From Pedobacter metabolipauper (GTDB taxonomy: Bacteria; Bacteroidota; Bacteroidia; Sphingobacteriales; Sphingobacteriaceae), in assembly GCF_004362715.1 (NCBI RefSeq), contig NZ_SNYC01000005.1, positions 311,781-375,780 on the forward strand: a DNA stretch of 64,000 nt. Reading direction: 5' to 3'. Within the stretch, counting starts at the first letter, position 1, and every line of letters begins with the position of its first letter. Below the pieces are notes generated by a model. It was not told the DNA's origin, did not search any database, and saw only the letters and a list, made by a program, of their open reading frames with translations. A program made the position numbers and the translations under genes. Positions 35,038 to 44,400 of this stretch are shown piece after piece.

Positions 35038-36933
35038 ATGTTTAACAAAACAGAATTAAATGAAAAACTCACTGCTGAATTGCGTGAGATTGCAAAAGGT
35101 AAGGGTATTCTAAATGCAGACGAGTTACGCAAAGCTGAGTTGGTTGAAATTATCGCCCAGATTAGTGAAAACGAACCACAACCCGTTCCTGCAGAAACTC
35201 CAGCCGGAACCAAACCGGCAAAAGCCCCAAAAGCTGTAAAAGCAAAAGGAGTAACCATCGGAAAGTTAATTGAAACTCCTGCTGAAGAATTGCCGGCCCC
35301 AAAACCTGCTGAACAACCTGCCGAAATACCGGTTGAAGAAACAGCAAAAAAGCCAGCACCAAGACCAGTTGAAAAATTAGCCGAAAGACAGGTGGAGAAA
35401 TCTGTTGAAAAACCAGGCGAAAAGTCAACCCGGAAAAGGATCAGGATTTCTAAAGAAGACGAGCCTAAAACCAACAACAATAATAATTTCAACAGGGCAT
35501 CCTTATTCGATGAACTGCCTGCAGCCGCACAACCCCAGGAAACCCCCTCTTACCGGGAATCCCAGCCTGCAGCTCAGCCTGAAACCAGCAATGGAAATAC
35601 AGGCAACGGAAACAATACCGGTAACGGCAATGCATCCAATGGAAACAACAGCAATGGCAATGTTGCTGATGTTAAAGAACCTGCCAATGCCCCTGCTGAA
35701 ACTGCCGCTCCTTCTGAGATCAAAAAACCAAAACCTCAGCGCGACGACAACAGGCCGAAGCCTCAACAAAATAACAACAATAACAAACAAGCTGAAAATA
35801 GTTACTCCAACCTGGATTTCGACAACACCATCACCAATGAGGGTGTGCTGGAAATTATGCCGGATGGATATGGATTCTTAAGATCAGCAGATTATAACTA
35901 CCTTTCTTCTCCGGATGATATCTATGTATCTCAGTCGCAAATCAAATTATTTGGTTTAAAAACAGGAGATACGGTTAAAGGAAGCATCCGTCCGCCAAAA
36001 GAAGGCGAAAAATATTTCCCATTGGTGCGTGTTGAAACCATCAACGGAAGATTACCGGCAGACGTAAGGGACCGTGTTCCTTTTGACTATCTAACCCCAT
36101 TGTTTCCAACAGAACGCTTAAACCTGTTCACTGAAACCAATAACTACTCTACCCGCATCATTGATCTATTTACCCCAATAGGTAAAGGTCAGCGTGGTTT
36201 GATCGTAGCACAACCTAAAACCGGTAAGACCAATTTACTGAAAGAAGTGGCCAATGCCATTGCTAAAAACCACCCTGAAGTATACCTGATCATTCTATTG
36301 ATTGATGAGCGTCCGGAAGAGGTTACTGATATGGCAAGAAGCGTAAGGGCCGAGGTTATTGCGTCTACCTTTGATGAGCCTGCAGAACGTCACGTTAAAA
36401 TTGCGAACATCGTGCTTGAAAAAGCGAAACGTTTGGTTGAATGCGGACATGATGTGGTGATCTTGCTTGATTCAATCACCAGGTTGGCCAGAGCGTACAA
36501 TACTACTGCTCCGGCGTCCGGAAAGATCTTATCAGGTGGTGTGGATGCCAATGCATTACACAAACCAAAACGTTTCTTCGGTGCGGCACGTAACATTGAA
36601 AAAGGTGGTTCATTAACCATCCTTGCTACTGCACTGACAGATACAGGTTCTAAAATGGACGAGGTGATCTTTGAAGAATTTAAAGGTACCGGTAACATGG
36701 AACTTCAGCTGGATCGTAAGCTATCTAACAAACGGATCTTCCCTGCCATTGATATCACGGCATCAAGTACCCGCAGAGACGACTTACTACATGACAGAGA
36801 CACTTTACAGCGCGTATGGATACTACGTAACCACCTGGCAGATATGAACGCTCAGGAGGCTATGGAATTTGTACAGGCACAAATAAAAGGCACAAAATCT
36901 AACGAAGAGTTCCTGATCTCTATGAATAGCTAA
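35038..36933 (+). CDS. rho: transcription termination factor Rho with long Asn-rich insertion
   Basis: A hexameric RNA helicase of 631 residues, against about 420 in E. coli. The N-terminal Rho_N helices (1-45) are followed by about 200 residues of low-complexity Pro/Ala/Lys/Glu sequence. From about 184 to 208 this is almost only Asn, Gly and Ser ([16 protein letters not shown]). The RNA-binding cold-shock domain starts near 255 ([15 protein letters not shown]); the ATPase has P-loop [11 protein letters not shown] near 392 and [13 protein letters not shown]. The 271-base leader (34767-35037) shows no hairpin or promoter I can name. pssA follows after 3 bases. Confidence 0.97.
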   Translation: MFNKTELNEKLTAELREIAKGKGILNADELRKAELVEIIAQISENEPQPVPAETPAGTKPAKAPKAVKAKGVTIGKLIETPAEELPAPKPAEQPAEIPVEETAKKPAPRPVEKLAERQVEKSVEKPGEKSTRKRIRISKEDEPKTNNNNNFNRASLFDELPAAAQPQETPSYRESQPAAQPETSNGNTGNGNNTGNGNASNGNNSNGNVADVKEPANAPAETAAPSEIKKPKPQRDDNRPKPQQNNNNNKQAENSYSNLDFDNTITNEGVLEIMPDGYGFLRSADYNYLSSPDDIYVSQSQIKLFGLKTGDTVKGSIRPPKEGEKYFPLVRVETINGRLPADVRDRVPFDYLTPLFPTERLNLFTETNNYSTRIIDLFTPIGKGQRGLIVAQPKTGKTNLLKEVANAIAKNHPEVYLIILLIDERPEEVTDMARSVRAEVIASTFDEPAERHVKIANIVLEKAKRLVECGHDVVILLDSITRLARAYNTTAPASGKILSGGVDANALHKPKRFFGAARNIEKGGSLTILATALTDTGSKMDEVIFEEFKGTGNMELQLDRKLSNKRIFPAIDITASSTRRDDLLHDRDTLQRVWILRNHLADMNAQEAMEFVQAQIKGTKSNEEFLISMNS

Positions 36934-36936
36934 TTC

Positions 36937-37626
36937 ATGATTAAGAAACACATCCCGAATGCAATTACCTGTGCCAATCTTTTTTCAGGTTGCATCGGGA
37001 TCGTTTATGCCTTCAACGGATCACTGGAAACAGCAGCATACTTTGTGCTGCTTTCCGGAATCTTTGATTTCTTTGATGGAATGGCGGCGCGCCTGCTCCA
37101 TGTAAAATCTGATATTGGTAAGGAACTGGATTCCCTGGCAGACATGGTCAGTTTTGGCTTTTTACCCGGCATCGTGATGTTTAAGCTGCTTCAAAGCAGC
37201 GACTATGCATCCCCATACCTACCCTATGCCGGCTTTATCATTACTGTATTTTCTGCACTCCGCCTTGCTAAGTTTAATATTGATACCCGGCAAACGGAAG
37301 ATTTTATTGGACTTAACACCCCGATGAATACGCTGTTTATTGTATCCCTGCCCTTTATTCAGAAAGATTATCCGGAAATTATTAATTCTACCTTGCTGCT
37401 GATCACCTTAACAGCCTTGCTAAGCGGATTATTGGTGAGTGAGATCCGGATCTTTTCGCTCAAATTCAGCTCCGTAGCCTGGAAACAAAATCAGTTAAAG
37501 TATATCTTTCTGATCCTGTCAGCCCTGTTGGTTCCATTTCTAAAATTTGCAGCAGTACCTTTTATACTCGTATTGTATATCGGTCTCTCTATCCTGCATT
37601 TCAGAAAAAACAAGGTAACGGTTTAA
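36937..37626 (+). CDS. pssA: CDP-diacylglycerol-serine O-phosphatidyltransferase
   Basis: Inner-membrane enzyme of 229 residues making phosphatidylserine, the precursor of phosphatidylethanolamine. The CDP-alcohol phosphotransferase motif DGMAARLLHVKSDIGKELD plus SLAD (DGxxAR-x8-Gx3Dx3D) begins near residue 48. About six hydrophobic segments. It begins 3 bases after the rho stop codon, so the two genes are cotranscribed. Confidence 0.93.
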   Translation: MIKKHIPNAITCANLFSGCIGIVYAFNGSLETAAYFVLLSGIFDFFDGMAARLLHVKSDIGKELDSLADMVSFGFLPGIVMFKLLQSSDYASPYLPYAGFIITVFSALRLAKFNIDTRQTEDFIGLNTPMNTLFIVSLPFIQKDYPEIINSTLLLITLTALLSGLLVSEIRIFSLKFSSVAWKQNQLKYIFLILSALLVPFLKFAAVPFILVLYIGLSILHFRKNKVTV

Positions 37627-37747
37627 GGAACTTTTGCAGCAGTACCAGTGATATCCGTATTGCCAATCAATTTACGCATCCTGCATATCAATCTCAAAAT
37701 CCTGCATTTCAGGAAGAATGCAATTTAATAAATCGGGAAGCTTTTGC

Positions 37748-38128
37748 TTAAAGCTGCTTTTGAAGTTCTGATTTGGCCTGGTCAAGTTGTTTGTACAAGA
37801 CCTCAGAAAAAGCAAAGATCATCTCACAGGCTGCCGGTAACGACTCCAGGTCTGTACGTTCCCTTGCATTGTTTTCAATCAGCTGCATCAGCTCTTTTGC
37901 ATCCTCTCTGCCTACATAGGTAAAAGTAGGTTTTATCTTATGCGCACAAGCGCCAACTTTAGCCCAATCCTTTTCTGCAAGTGCCAATTTCAGCTCCTCC
38001 ATATAAATTGGGGTCTGCGACTTAAACAGGTCAATCATCTCTATGATAAACTCTGCACTATCACCAGACATATCCCTTAAATAGGAAAGGTCTAACGGCT
38101 CGCTGTTCTTTTGTACGTTAATCATCAT
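37748..38128 (-). CDS. HPt-domain phosphotransfer protein
   Basis: A small cytoplasmic histidine phosphotransfer protein of about 126 residues from ATG 38128 (or the adjacent ATG 38125). The phosphorylatable His is in CAHKIKPTFTYVG, the standard HPt helix motif (HxxKxxxxxxG). The frame can be opened to 38173, but a good promoter lies inside that extension. No histidine kinase or response regulator is adjacent, so its partner is elsewhere. Confidence 0.85.
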   Translation of the reverse strand: MMINVQKNSEPLDLSYLRDMSGDSAEFIIEMIDLFKSQTPIYMEELKLALAEKDWAKVGACAHKIKPTFTYVGREDAKELMQLIENNARERTDLESLPAACEMIFAFSEVLYKQLDQAKSELQKQL

Positions 38129-38130
38129 AA

Positions 38131-38161
38131 CAAACTTAGATAAAAATGTCCTGATATGCAA
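38131..38161 (-). promoter_or_regulatory. predicted promoter of the HPt gene
   Basis: On the minus strand TTG (38161-38159), 20 bases, TAAGTTTG (38138-38131): a full consensus match. The -7 box ends only 2 bases before ATG 38128, which implies a leaderless or nearly leaderless mRNA starting at 38128 or 38125. Confidence 0.55.
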
Positions 38162-38192
38162 TTCAGTATTCAAACTGAATAAAAAAAACAGA

Positions 38193-38687
38193 TCAGATCT
38201 TTGATACGGCTAAATGATCACTTAAGCCGGCAAGCAATGTGGCGATGGACTTGTTAAATACCGGGTGCAAAAGATCAGGGGCAATCTCAGCCAAAGGCTT
38301 CAGCACAAATTTCCTTTCGTGCATATGCGGGTGTGGTACCTGCAGTACATCAGCAATATCAATGATCTGGCTGCCATAAAAAATAAGATCAATATCGATC
38401 AGCCTTGAACCCCATTTCTCCAGTCTTACGCGGCCCAGGTTATGCTCAATTTCCAATGCCTTTTTTAAAACAGCCAATGGCGGCAGAATGGTCTTAACCT
38501 CAAGCGCCACATTTAAAAATCCGGGTTGATTGGTATTGCCCCAGGCTTCTGTTTCATAAACGGATGAACGGGCAGTAACCTCACCAATCCCGATCTCAAT
38601 TTGCCGGACTGCATCGTTTATTATTTTAATCCGGTCGCCCAGGTTACCGCCGAGTAACAAATACACATTTTCACTATCCAATGCCAT
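38193..38687 (-). CDS. folK: 2-amino-4-hydroxy-6-hydroxymethyldihydropteridine pyrophosphokinase
   Basis: Folate-pathway kinase of 164 residues. It begins with VYLLLGGNLGDR, followed by YETEAWGNTNQPGFLNVALEVKT and the signature KWGSRLIDIDLIFYG, then VPHPHMHERKFVLKPLAEIAP. All conserved blocks of HPPK are present. It is divergent from sppA with a 60-base gap, and stands 19 bases upstream of the HPt promoter region. Confidence 0.96.
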   Translation of the reverse strand: MALDSENVYLLLGGNLGDRIKIINDAVRQIEIGIGEVTARSSVYETEAWGNTNQPGFLNVALEVKTILPPLAVLKKALEIEHNLGRVRLEKWGSRLIDIDLIFYGSQIIDIADVLQVPHPHMHERKFVLKPLAEIAPDLLHPVFNKSIATLLAGLSDHLAVSKI

Positions 38688-38747
38688 ATTAACCTTTAAA
38701 CTGTTGGTGCTTTCATTATATTTACAAATTAAATATTAAACATTCAA

Positions 38748-40529
38748 ATGAGAGAATTTTTTAAGTATGTTTTTGCTACTGTAGTCGGAATTGTCCTTTC
38801 TGTATTTTTTATCGGCCTGGCTTCTGTTCTCTTAATCATAGGTATCGTATCATCTGTTGAAACCAGCAAAATTGTTCCCGTGAGCGACAATTCTGTACTT
38901 TACCTCAACCTTGACCAGGCCATTCTGGAACGTACACCAGATGAGCCCTTTGCCAACTTTCCGATCATTGGTACAGATGGTGCTACAGGCATCGGCTTCA
39001 ACGATCTGGCCAAAGCCTTAAAAAGCGCAAAAACAGATGATAATATAAAATGCATCTACTTAAGTGTAAGCTCACCCAATGCTGGTTTTGCAACCATGCG
39101 CGAAGTGAGAGATGCGCTGATCGATTTTAAAACCAGTGGCAAAAAAATCATTGCCTATAGTGAAGTGTATACGCAGAGCGCTTATTACCTGGCTTCTGTA
39201 GCAGATAAAGTATACCTGAACCCGGAAGGTGCCCTGGAATTTAAAGGATTAAGTTCTGAGCTGATGTTCTTTAAAGGTGCATTGGATAAATTAGGCATTG
39301 AAGCCCAGATTATCCGGGTAGGAAACTATAAAAGTGCTGTTGAGCCTTACATCAACACGCAAATGAGCGATAAAAACCGCGAGCAGGTTACCGCCTATGT
39401 CAGCGGTCTGTACAATACATTTCTGGACGGGATCTCTAAGAGCCGGAAGATCAGCGTAAGCACTTTGCACGGAATTGCAGACGATTATAAGATCCAGCAG
39501 CCTAAAGATGCCCTGACCTACAAAATGATCGACGGATTAAAATATAAAGATGAGATTCTGGACGAGCTTAAAGAACTAAGCGACATTGATAAAAAAGACA
39601 ACATCGTGACGCTGACAATCAATGACTATGCTAAGAATGTAACCGCTGAGAACATTAAGAAAGACAATGGCAGCAGAAATAAAGTAGCGGTTATCTATGC
39701 CAATGGCGAGATTAACAGCGGTGAAGGATCTGATGAAGCAATCGGATCAGAACGGATTTCAAGAACGATCCGTAAAGCACGCCTGGATACCAATATTAAA
39801 GCCATCGTACTGCGGGTAAATTCTCCCGGGGGCAGCTCTCTCGCATCCGACGTGATCTGGAGAGAGATTATGCTCACCAAAAAAGTTAAACCTGTAATCG
39901 CTTCTTTTGGAGATGTGGCCGCTTCCGGCGGATATTATATCGCCTGTGCAGCAGATTCTATCTTTGTACAGCCCAACACCATTACCGGATCTATTGGGGT
40001 TTATGGTGTGATCCCGAACTTCCAGAAATTCTTTAATGATAAACTGGGAATTACCTTTGACGGCGTTAAAACTGGCAAATATGCTGATATTATGAGTGTA
40101 GACCGCCCGATGACACCGGGAGAAAGACTGATCATTCAAACCGAAATAAACCGCGTGTATGATGGTTTCATTACCCGCGTGGCGGATGGCCGCAAAAAAT
40201 CCAAGGTTTATATTGACAGTATTGCCGGTGGCCGTGTTTGGGTAGGTACTGATGCCGTTAAAAATGGATTGGCTGATCGTACCGGAAGTTTCGATGATGC
40301 TATTGTTGCTGCCGCTAAAAAAGCGAACGTAAAGAAATACAGGGTGGTAGAATACCCTGAAATGATTGACCCGTTTAAGCTGCTGATGGACAATACGACC
40401 GATAAGATCAAAACCTATTATACCAAACAAGAACTTGGCGCACATTATCAAACGTATCAGCAATTGAAGTCTGCCATTTTAAAATCCGGTATTCAGACGC
40501 GCATGCCTTTTGAAATTAAAGTTCAATAG
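38748..40529 (+). CDS. sppA: signal peptide peptidase SppA, 67-kDa type
   Basis: A membrane-anchored serine protease of 593 residues that clears cleaved signal peptides. One N-terminal membrane segment (about 8-35) is followed by two tandem S49 domains. The general-base Lys is expected in VGNYKSAVEPY near 203 of the first domain, the nucleophile Ser in GDVAASGGYYIACAAD near 392 of the second. Length matches the long Gram-negative form. First gene of a rightward series continuing with polX-like and heptose genes. Confidence 0.95.
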   Translation: MREFFKYVFATVVGIVLSVFFIGLASVLLIIGIVSSVETSKIVPVSDNSVLYLNLDQAILERTPDEPFANFPIIGTDGATGIGFNDLAKALKSAKTDDNIKCIYLSVSSPNAGFATMREVRDALIDFKTSGKKIIAYSEVYTQSAYYLASVADKVYLNPEGALEFKGLSSELMFFKGALDKLGIEAQIIRVGNYKSAVEPYINTQMSDKNREQVTAYVSGLYNTFLDGISKSRKISVSTLHGIADDYKIQQPKDALTYKMIDGLKYKDEILDELKELSDIDKKDNIVTLTINDYAKNVTAENIKKDNGSRNKVAVIYANGEINSGEGSDEAIGSERISRTIRKARLDTNIKAIVLRVNSPGGSSLASDVIWREIMLTKKVKPVIASFGDVAASGGYYIACAADSIFVQPNTITGSIGVYGVIPNFQKFFNDKLGITFDGVKTGKYADIMSVDRPMTPGERLIIQTEINRVYDGFITRVADGRKKSKVYIDSIAGGRVWVGTDAVKNGLADRTGSFDDAIVAAAKKANVKKYRVVEYPEMIDPFKLLMDNTTDKIKTYYTKQELGAHYQTYQQLKSAILKSGIQTRMPFEIKVQ

Positions 40530-40620
40530 TTCATCTATTGCAGGGATCACCATTTTTCCATCGGCTTGTTAGCTGCAATAGTTTGAGTAAAAATCATGGC
40601 TTTTTATTAATTTAGCGCTT

Positions 40621-42306
40621 ATGGAAAATAAGGCCATCGCGCGTACACTACGTTTGCTCTCCCAGTTGATGGAGCTGCACAATGAGAATCCTTTTAAGAT
40701 CAAATCTATAGCCAATGCAGCTTTTAAAGTTGACAAGCTTCCGTTTGCCATCCGTGACAAATCGCTCGAAGAAATTGGACAGGTAGATGGACTGGGCAAA
40801 AGTATCTCTGCCAAGGTTTGGGAACTTTTACAGACAGGAACCATGGCCGAACTGGAAGATATTCTCAAAGAAACGCCGGAAGGAATTGTTGAGATGCTCG
40901 GCATTAAAGGGATCGGCCCGAAAAAGATCGTTGTGATCTGGAAGGATCTGGGTATTGAGAACATTGGTGAGCTTTATTACGCCTGTAATGAAAACCGGCT
41001 GATCGAAGCCAAGGGCTTTGGCTTAAAAACCCAGGAAGAGATTAAAAAGGTCATTGAGTTTAAGATGGCCGCCCATGGAAAGTTTCTGTATGCACAGGCA
41101 GAAGGAATGGTCAACAAATTACATGCAGACCTTTCTGTATGGCTAAATACCGTTAGTCCGCAATCCCTGCTTGGCATTGCCGGAGCATACCGCCGCTGCG
41201 TCGAAATTATTGAAGAAATAGAACTGATCATTGGCACAGATGATCCGGATCGGATCATGGAGCAGATCAGTACCTTTGAACCCCTTCAATTCGAAGAATT
41301 TACCGATAACACTTTTACCGCATTAAGCCCTTTTGGCTTAAAAATTAAACTTCAGCTGGCTAACCGGTCTGAATTTTACCTCAGCTGGTTTAAGCTGACC
41401 GGCAATGAAGAACATGTCAGCGAAGTACTGTCCTTAGCGGGAACAGGAACTTTTGAAAGTGAAGAAGAGATTTACCAGAAAGCCGGTCTTTCTTTTGTAG
41501 CACCTGAACTGCGCGAAGGACTGAATGAAGTGCAGCTGGCTAAAGAAAATAAGCTTCCAATATTAATTACTGACAGCGATCTTAAAGGCAGTCTGCACAA
41601 CCACTCTACCTGGAGCGACGGTGTTCATACCCTGGAAGAAATGGCACTTTACTGTAAAGACCATCTTCAGCTGGAATACTTTGGCATTTGCGATCACTCT
41701 AAATCTGCGTTCTATGCAAATGGGTTAAACGAGCAGCGTGTATATGCGCAGCATCGTGAAATTGAAGCACTCAATGCAAAGCTTGCCCCTTTCAAGATCT
41801 TTAAGGGAATAGAAAGTGACATCTTATATGATGGTTCATTAGACTACAGCGACGAGATCTTAAAAACGTTCGATTTTGTAGTAGCCTCTGTACACAGTAA
41901 TTTACGGATGGATGAAGAAAAGGCAACTGCCAGGCTGATCAAAGCCATAGAAAATCCTTTTACTACGATCCTTGGTCACCCAACCGGCAGATTGCTGCTG
42001 AGCAGAAAAGGTTATCCCATAGACTATGCAAAAGTGATCGACGCCTGTGCAGCGAACAAGGTGGTAATTGAGATCAATGCCAATCCATTGCGGTTAGACC
42101 TGGATTGGAGATGGCACCGTTATGCACTCGAAAAAGGCGTGCTTTTGTCCGTAAACCCGGATGCCCACCGAACTGAAGGTTTCCATGACACCCATTATGG
42201 TGTGCTTGTTGGCAGAAAGGGAGGCTTAACCGCTAAACAATGCTTAAATGCGTTTTCACTGGCAGAGATCACTACCGTGTTTGAAGATCGGTCTGCCAAT
42301 CATTAA
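40621..42306 (+). CDS. PolX-PHP family protein with altered polymerase active site
   Basis: A 561-residue protein with PolX architecture: helix-hairpin-helix region (about 50-140: GLGKSISAKVWELLQTG, GIKGIGPKKIVVIW), a PolX catalytic domain and a C-terminal PHP domain. In the polymerase domain the motif GSxRRxxxxxGDxD reads G188-A-Y-R-R-C-V-E-I-I-E-E-I-E201, so both metal-binding Asp are Glu. The PHP domain is intact: HNHSTWSDG, GICDHS, KGIESDI, VASVHS, LGHPTGR, NPDAH. It is therefore likely a PHP nuclease or phosphoesterase with a weak or dead polymerase domain (inference). It lies 91 bases after sppA. Confidence 0.88.
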   Translation: MENKAIARTLRLLSQLMELHNENPFKIKSIANAAFKVDKLPFAIRDKSLEEIGQVDGLGKSISAKVWELLQTGTMAELEDILKETPEGIVEMLGIKGIGPKKIVVIWKDLGIENIGELYYACNENRLIEAKGFGLKTQEEIKKVIEFKMAAHGKFLYAQAEGMVNKLHADLSVWLNTVSPQSLLGIAGAYRRCVEIIEEIELIIGTDDPDRIMEQISTFEPLQFEEFTDNTFTALSPFGLKIKLQLANRSEFYLSWFKLTGNEEHVSEVLSLAGTGTFESEEEIYQKAGLSFVAPELREGLNEVQLAKENKLPILITDSDLKGSLHNHSTWSDGVHTLEEMALYCKDHLQLEYFGICDHSKSAFYANGLNEQRVYAQHREIEALNAKLAPFKIFKGIESDILYDGSLDYSDEILKTFDFVVASVHSNLRMDEEKATARLIKAIENPFTTILGHPTGRLLLSRKGYPIDYAKVIDACAANKVVIEINANPLRLDLDWRWHRYALEKGVLLSVNPDAHRTEGFHDTHYGVLVGRKGGLTAKQCLNAFSLAEITTVFEDRSANH

Positions 42307-42326
42307 CCGCATAAATTCATTATACC

Positions 42327-42334
42327 TATATTTG
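42327..42334 (+). promoter_or_regulatory. predicted -7 element of the heptose operon
   Basis: TATATTTG matches TAnnTTTG, 17 bases before ATG 42352. No TTG at the -33 distance, so this may be a weak or activated promoter. Confidence 0.4.
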
Positions 42335-42351
42335 ATATTTAATACCTGAAC

Positions 42352-43332
42352 ATGTTAGCCGATAAACTATATCATTCCCATCATAACGATCCTGCACCCA
42401 ACGTTTTAGTGATAGGTGACCTGATGCTTGACCACTATGTTTTTGGCTCGGCAACCCGGCTTTCTCCGGAGGCTCCTGTTCCAATTGTGAATGTCAGTAA
42501 AGAATCCAAGATCATTGGTGGTGCAGCAAATGTGGCCAGTAACCTGATCGCACTGGGTGCAACCGTATACCTGGCCGGGATTATTGGCGACGATACCTTT
42601 GGCGAAGAAATTAAAACCCTGCTGGATGCCAAGAACATCAATACCTCGTTAATTATTAGAGACCAGAGCCGGGTAACCACCGTTAAAACACGGATCATTG
42701 CCGGTAATCACCAGATTGTTCGGATGGACCGGGAAGATATCCACGATATCTCAGGGGAACTGGAAGAGTCATTTTTTAACCTCCTGTCTGCCCCTGTTGA
42801 AAACGCAGATATTGTCATCCTATCTGATTACAACAAAGGGCTGCTTACCCATAACCTGTCATTAAAGATCATTGCACTTTGCAATAGCCTCCATAAAAAG
42901 ATCATTGTAGATCCAAAAGGACTGGACTACACCAAATACCACGGTGCTTTTCTCATTAAGCCCAACCGTAAAGAGCTTGCTGAAGCTTCAAAAACGGAAA
43001 GGATCAACAGCGAAGAATCTTTGGTTAAGGCTGCCCATGTCATTTTAAATGCGACTGACGCAGACCACCTGATCGTAACCCTCTCAGAAGCCGGCATCGC
43101 TATGATCACTAAAACAGACTGCCGGGTAATCCCGGTAGTAGCTACTGAAGTGTACGATGTAACCGGTGCCGGTGATACCGTCATCGCTACTCTCGCCTAT
43201 TGCCTGTCGCACGGCTTTAGCGTCGAAGAAGCAGCTATCGTTTCCAATTATGCTGCATCTATCGTAATCAAACACATTGGAAGCGCAACCACCACGGTAC
43301 CCGAGATCATCACCGCATTAAAAAACAATTAA
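42352..43332 (+). CDS. hldA: D-glycero-beta-D-manno-heptose-7-phosphate kinase (RfaE1/HldA)
   Basis: PfkB-family sugar kinase of 326 residues, phosphorylating heptose 7-phosphate at C1 for LPS core. Motifs: VLVIGDLMLDHYVFGSATRLSPEAPVP in part, GGAANVASNL, KPNRKE and the catalytic VTGAGDTVIATLAY (Asp of GAGD). It corresponds to the N-terminal half of E. coli HldE; the adenylyltransferase half is a separate gene two positions downstream. gmhA begins 3 bases later. Confidence 0.93.
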   Translation: MLADKLYHSHHNDPAPNVLVIGDLMLDHYVFGSATRLSPEAPVPIVNVSKESKIIGGAANVASNLIALGATVYLAGIIGDDTFGEEIKTLLDAKNINTSLIIRDQSRVTTVKTRIIAGNHQIVRMDREDIHDISGELEESFFNLLSAPVENADIVILSDYNKGLLTHNLSLKIIALCNSLHKKIIVDPKGLDYTKYHGAFLIKPNRKELAEASKTERINSEESLVKAAHVILNATDADHLIVTLSEAGIAMITKTDCRVIPVVATEVYDVTGAGDTVIATLAYCLSHGFSVEEAAIVSNYAASIVIKHIGSATTTVPEIITALKNN

Positions 43333-43335
43333 GGT

Positions 43336-43890
43336 ATGGTATTAGAAGAACTTAACTATCATAAACAAATCATTGAAAAGGTAATTGCTGCACTTGTTCC
43401 TCAGATAGAACAAGGCTGTAAGATCCTGACAGATACGCTGATCTCCGGATCGAAGGTATTGCTGGCGGGAAATGGCGGCAGCGCAGCCGATGCCCAGCAT
43501 ATTGCCGCAGAGCTAACCGGAAGGTTCGTTAAAGAACGGAAAGCCTTACCTGCCATTGCGCTGACAGTAGATACTTCTGCACTAACCGCAATCAGCAATG
43601 ATTACGGTTACGACCGCGTATTTGAACGTCAGATCGAAGCCCTGGCCCGTCCCGATGATCTTTTTATTGCGATTTCAACCAGCGGAAACAGTACCAATAT
43701 TTTAAATGCACTTCGCTCTGCAAGAGCTGTTGGCTGTAAAACCCTTGGCTTATCTGGCAGGGACGGTGGTGCCATGAATGACCTTTGCGACCTGAACATT
43801 GTTATTCCGGATACCAATACTGCAAGCATCCAGGAAATGCACATCCTTATTGGACATATCTTCTGTAAATCAGTAGACCAACTTTATTAA
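43336..43890 (+). CDS. gmhA: phosphoheptose isomerase
   Basis: SIS-domain isomerase of 184 residues converting sedoheptulose 7-phosphate to heptose 7-phosphate, the first step of ADP-heptose synthesis. Signature [23 protein letters not shown], with [19 protein letters not shown] for phosphate binding and the C-terminal [11 protein letters not shown]is. Length matches E. coli GmhA (192). Packed between hldA and rfaE2 with 2-3 base gaps. Confidence 0.95.
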   Translation: MVLEELNYHKQIIEKVIAALVPQIEQGCKILTDTLISGSKVLLAGNGGSAADAQHIAAELTGRFVKERKALPAIALTVDTSALTAISNDYGYDRVFERQIEALARPDDLFIAISTSGNSTNILNALRSARAVGCKTLGLSGRDGGAMNDLCDLNIVIPDTNTASIQEMHILIGHIFCKSVDQLY

Positions 43891-43892
43891 TC

Positions 43893-44390
43893 ATGGCCAA
43901 AGACACGCACCAATCCTTAACCCAAAAGCTCATCCCGAAAGACGAGATCGCTGCAAAAAGCGCTGAATGGAGACTGGAGGGTAAGAAAATTGTATTTACA
44001 AATGGCTGCTTTGACCTGATCCATCCCGGCCATATTGCCTACCTGACTGAGGCTGCAAGCCTTGGTGATGTATTGGTGATCGGTGTAAACACCGATCAGT
44101 CCGTTAAAAAACTAAAGGGAGAACACCGCCCGATAAATAATGAATTTAGCCGCACACAATTGCTTAGCGCCATGTTCTTTGTTGATGCAGTAGTACTGTT
44201 CAATGAAGATACCCCGCTCGAACTGATCAATTCCGTAGAGCCAGACGTATTGGTCAAAGGCGGTGATTACCGGATAGAGACCATTGTAGGAGCATCAGAA
44301 ACGCTGCAAAGAGGTGCTGAAGTAAAAGTACTTGACTTCTTACCCGGCTATTCTTCGACAGCGATCATTGAAAAAATAAAGAACTACTAA
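43893..44390 (+). CDS. rfaE2: D-glycero-beta-D-manno-heptose 1-phosphate adenylyltransferase (RfaE2)
   Basis: Nucleotidyltransferase of 165 residues forming ADP-heptose. Motifs FTNGCFDLIHPGHIAYL (the GxFDxxHxGH ATP site near 36-46), GVNTDQSVKKLKG, PDVLVKGGDY and the end GYSSTAIIEKI. It corresponds to the C-terminal half of HldE. The bisphosphate phosphatase GmhB, needed between kinase and this step, is not in the window. Confidence 0.94.
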   Translation: MAKDTHQSLTQKLIPKDEIAAKSAEWRLEGKKIVFTNGCFDLIHPGHIAYLTEAASLGDVLVIGVNTDQSVKKLKGEHRPINNEFSRTQLLSAMFFVDAVVLFNEDTPLELINSVEPDVLVKGGDYRIETIVGASETLQRGAEVKVLDFLPGYSSTAIIEKIKNY

Positions 44391-44400
44391 ACGAAATTAG

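Noticed and set aside
35031..35492. Long minus-strand frame opposite the start of rho
   Set aside because: It mirrors the Pro/Ala/Lys-rich insertion of Rho and gives a repetitive Phe/Ser/Gly protein without family features.
39759..40463. 234-codon minus-strand frame opposite sppA
   Set aside because: Antisense shadow of a well-supported gene; no motif or start context.
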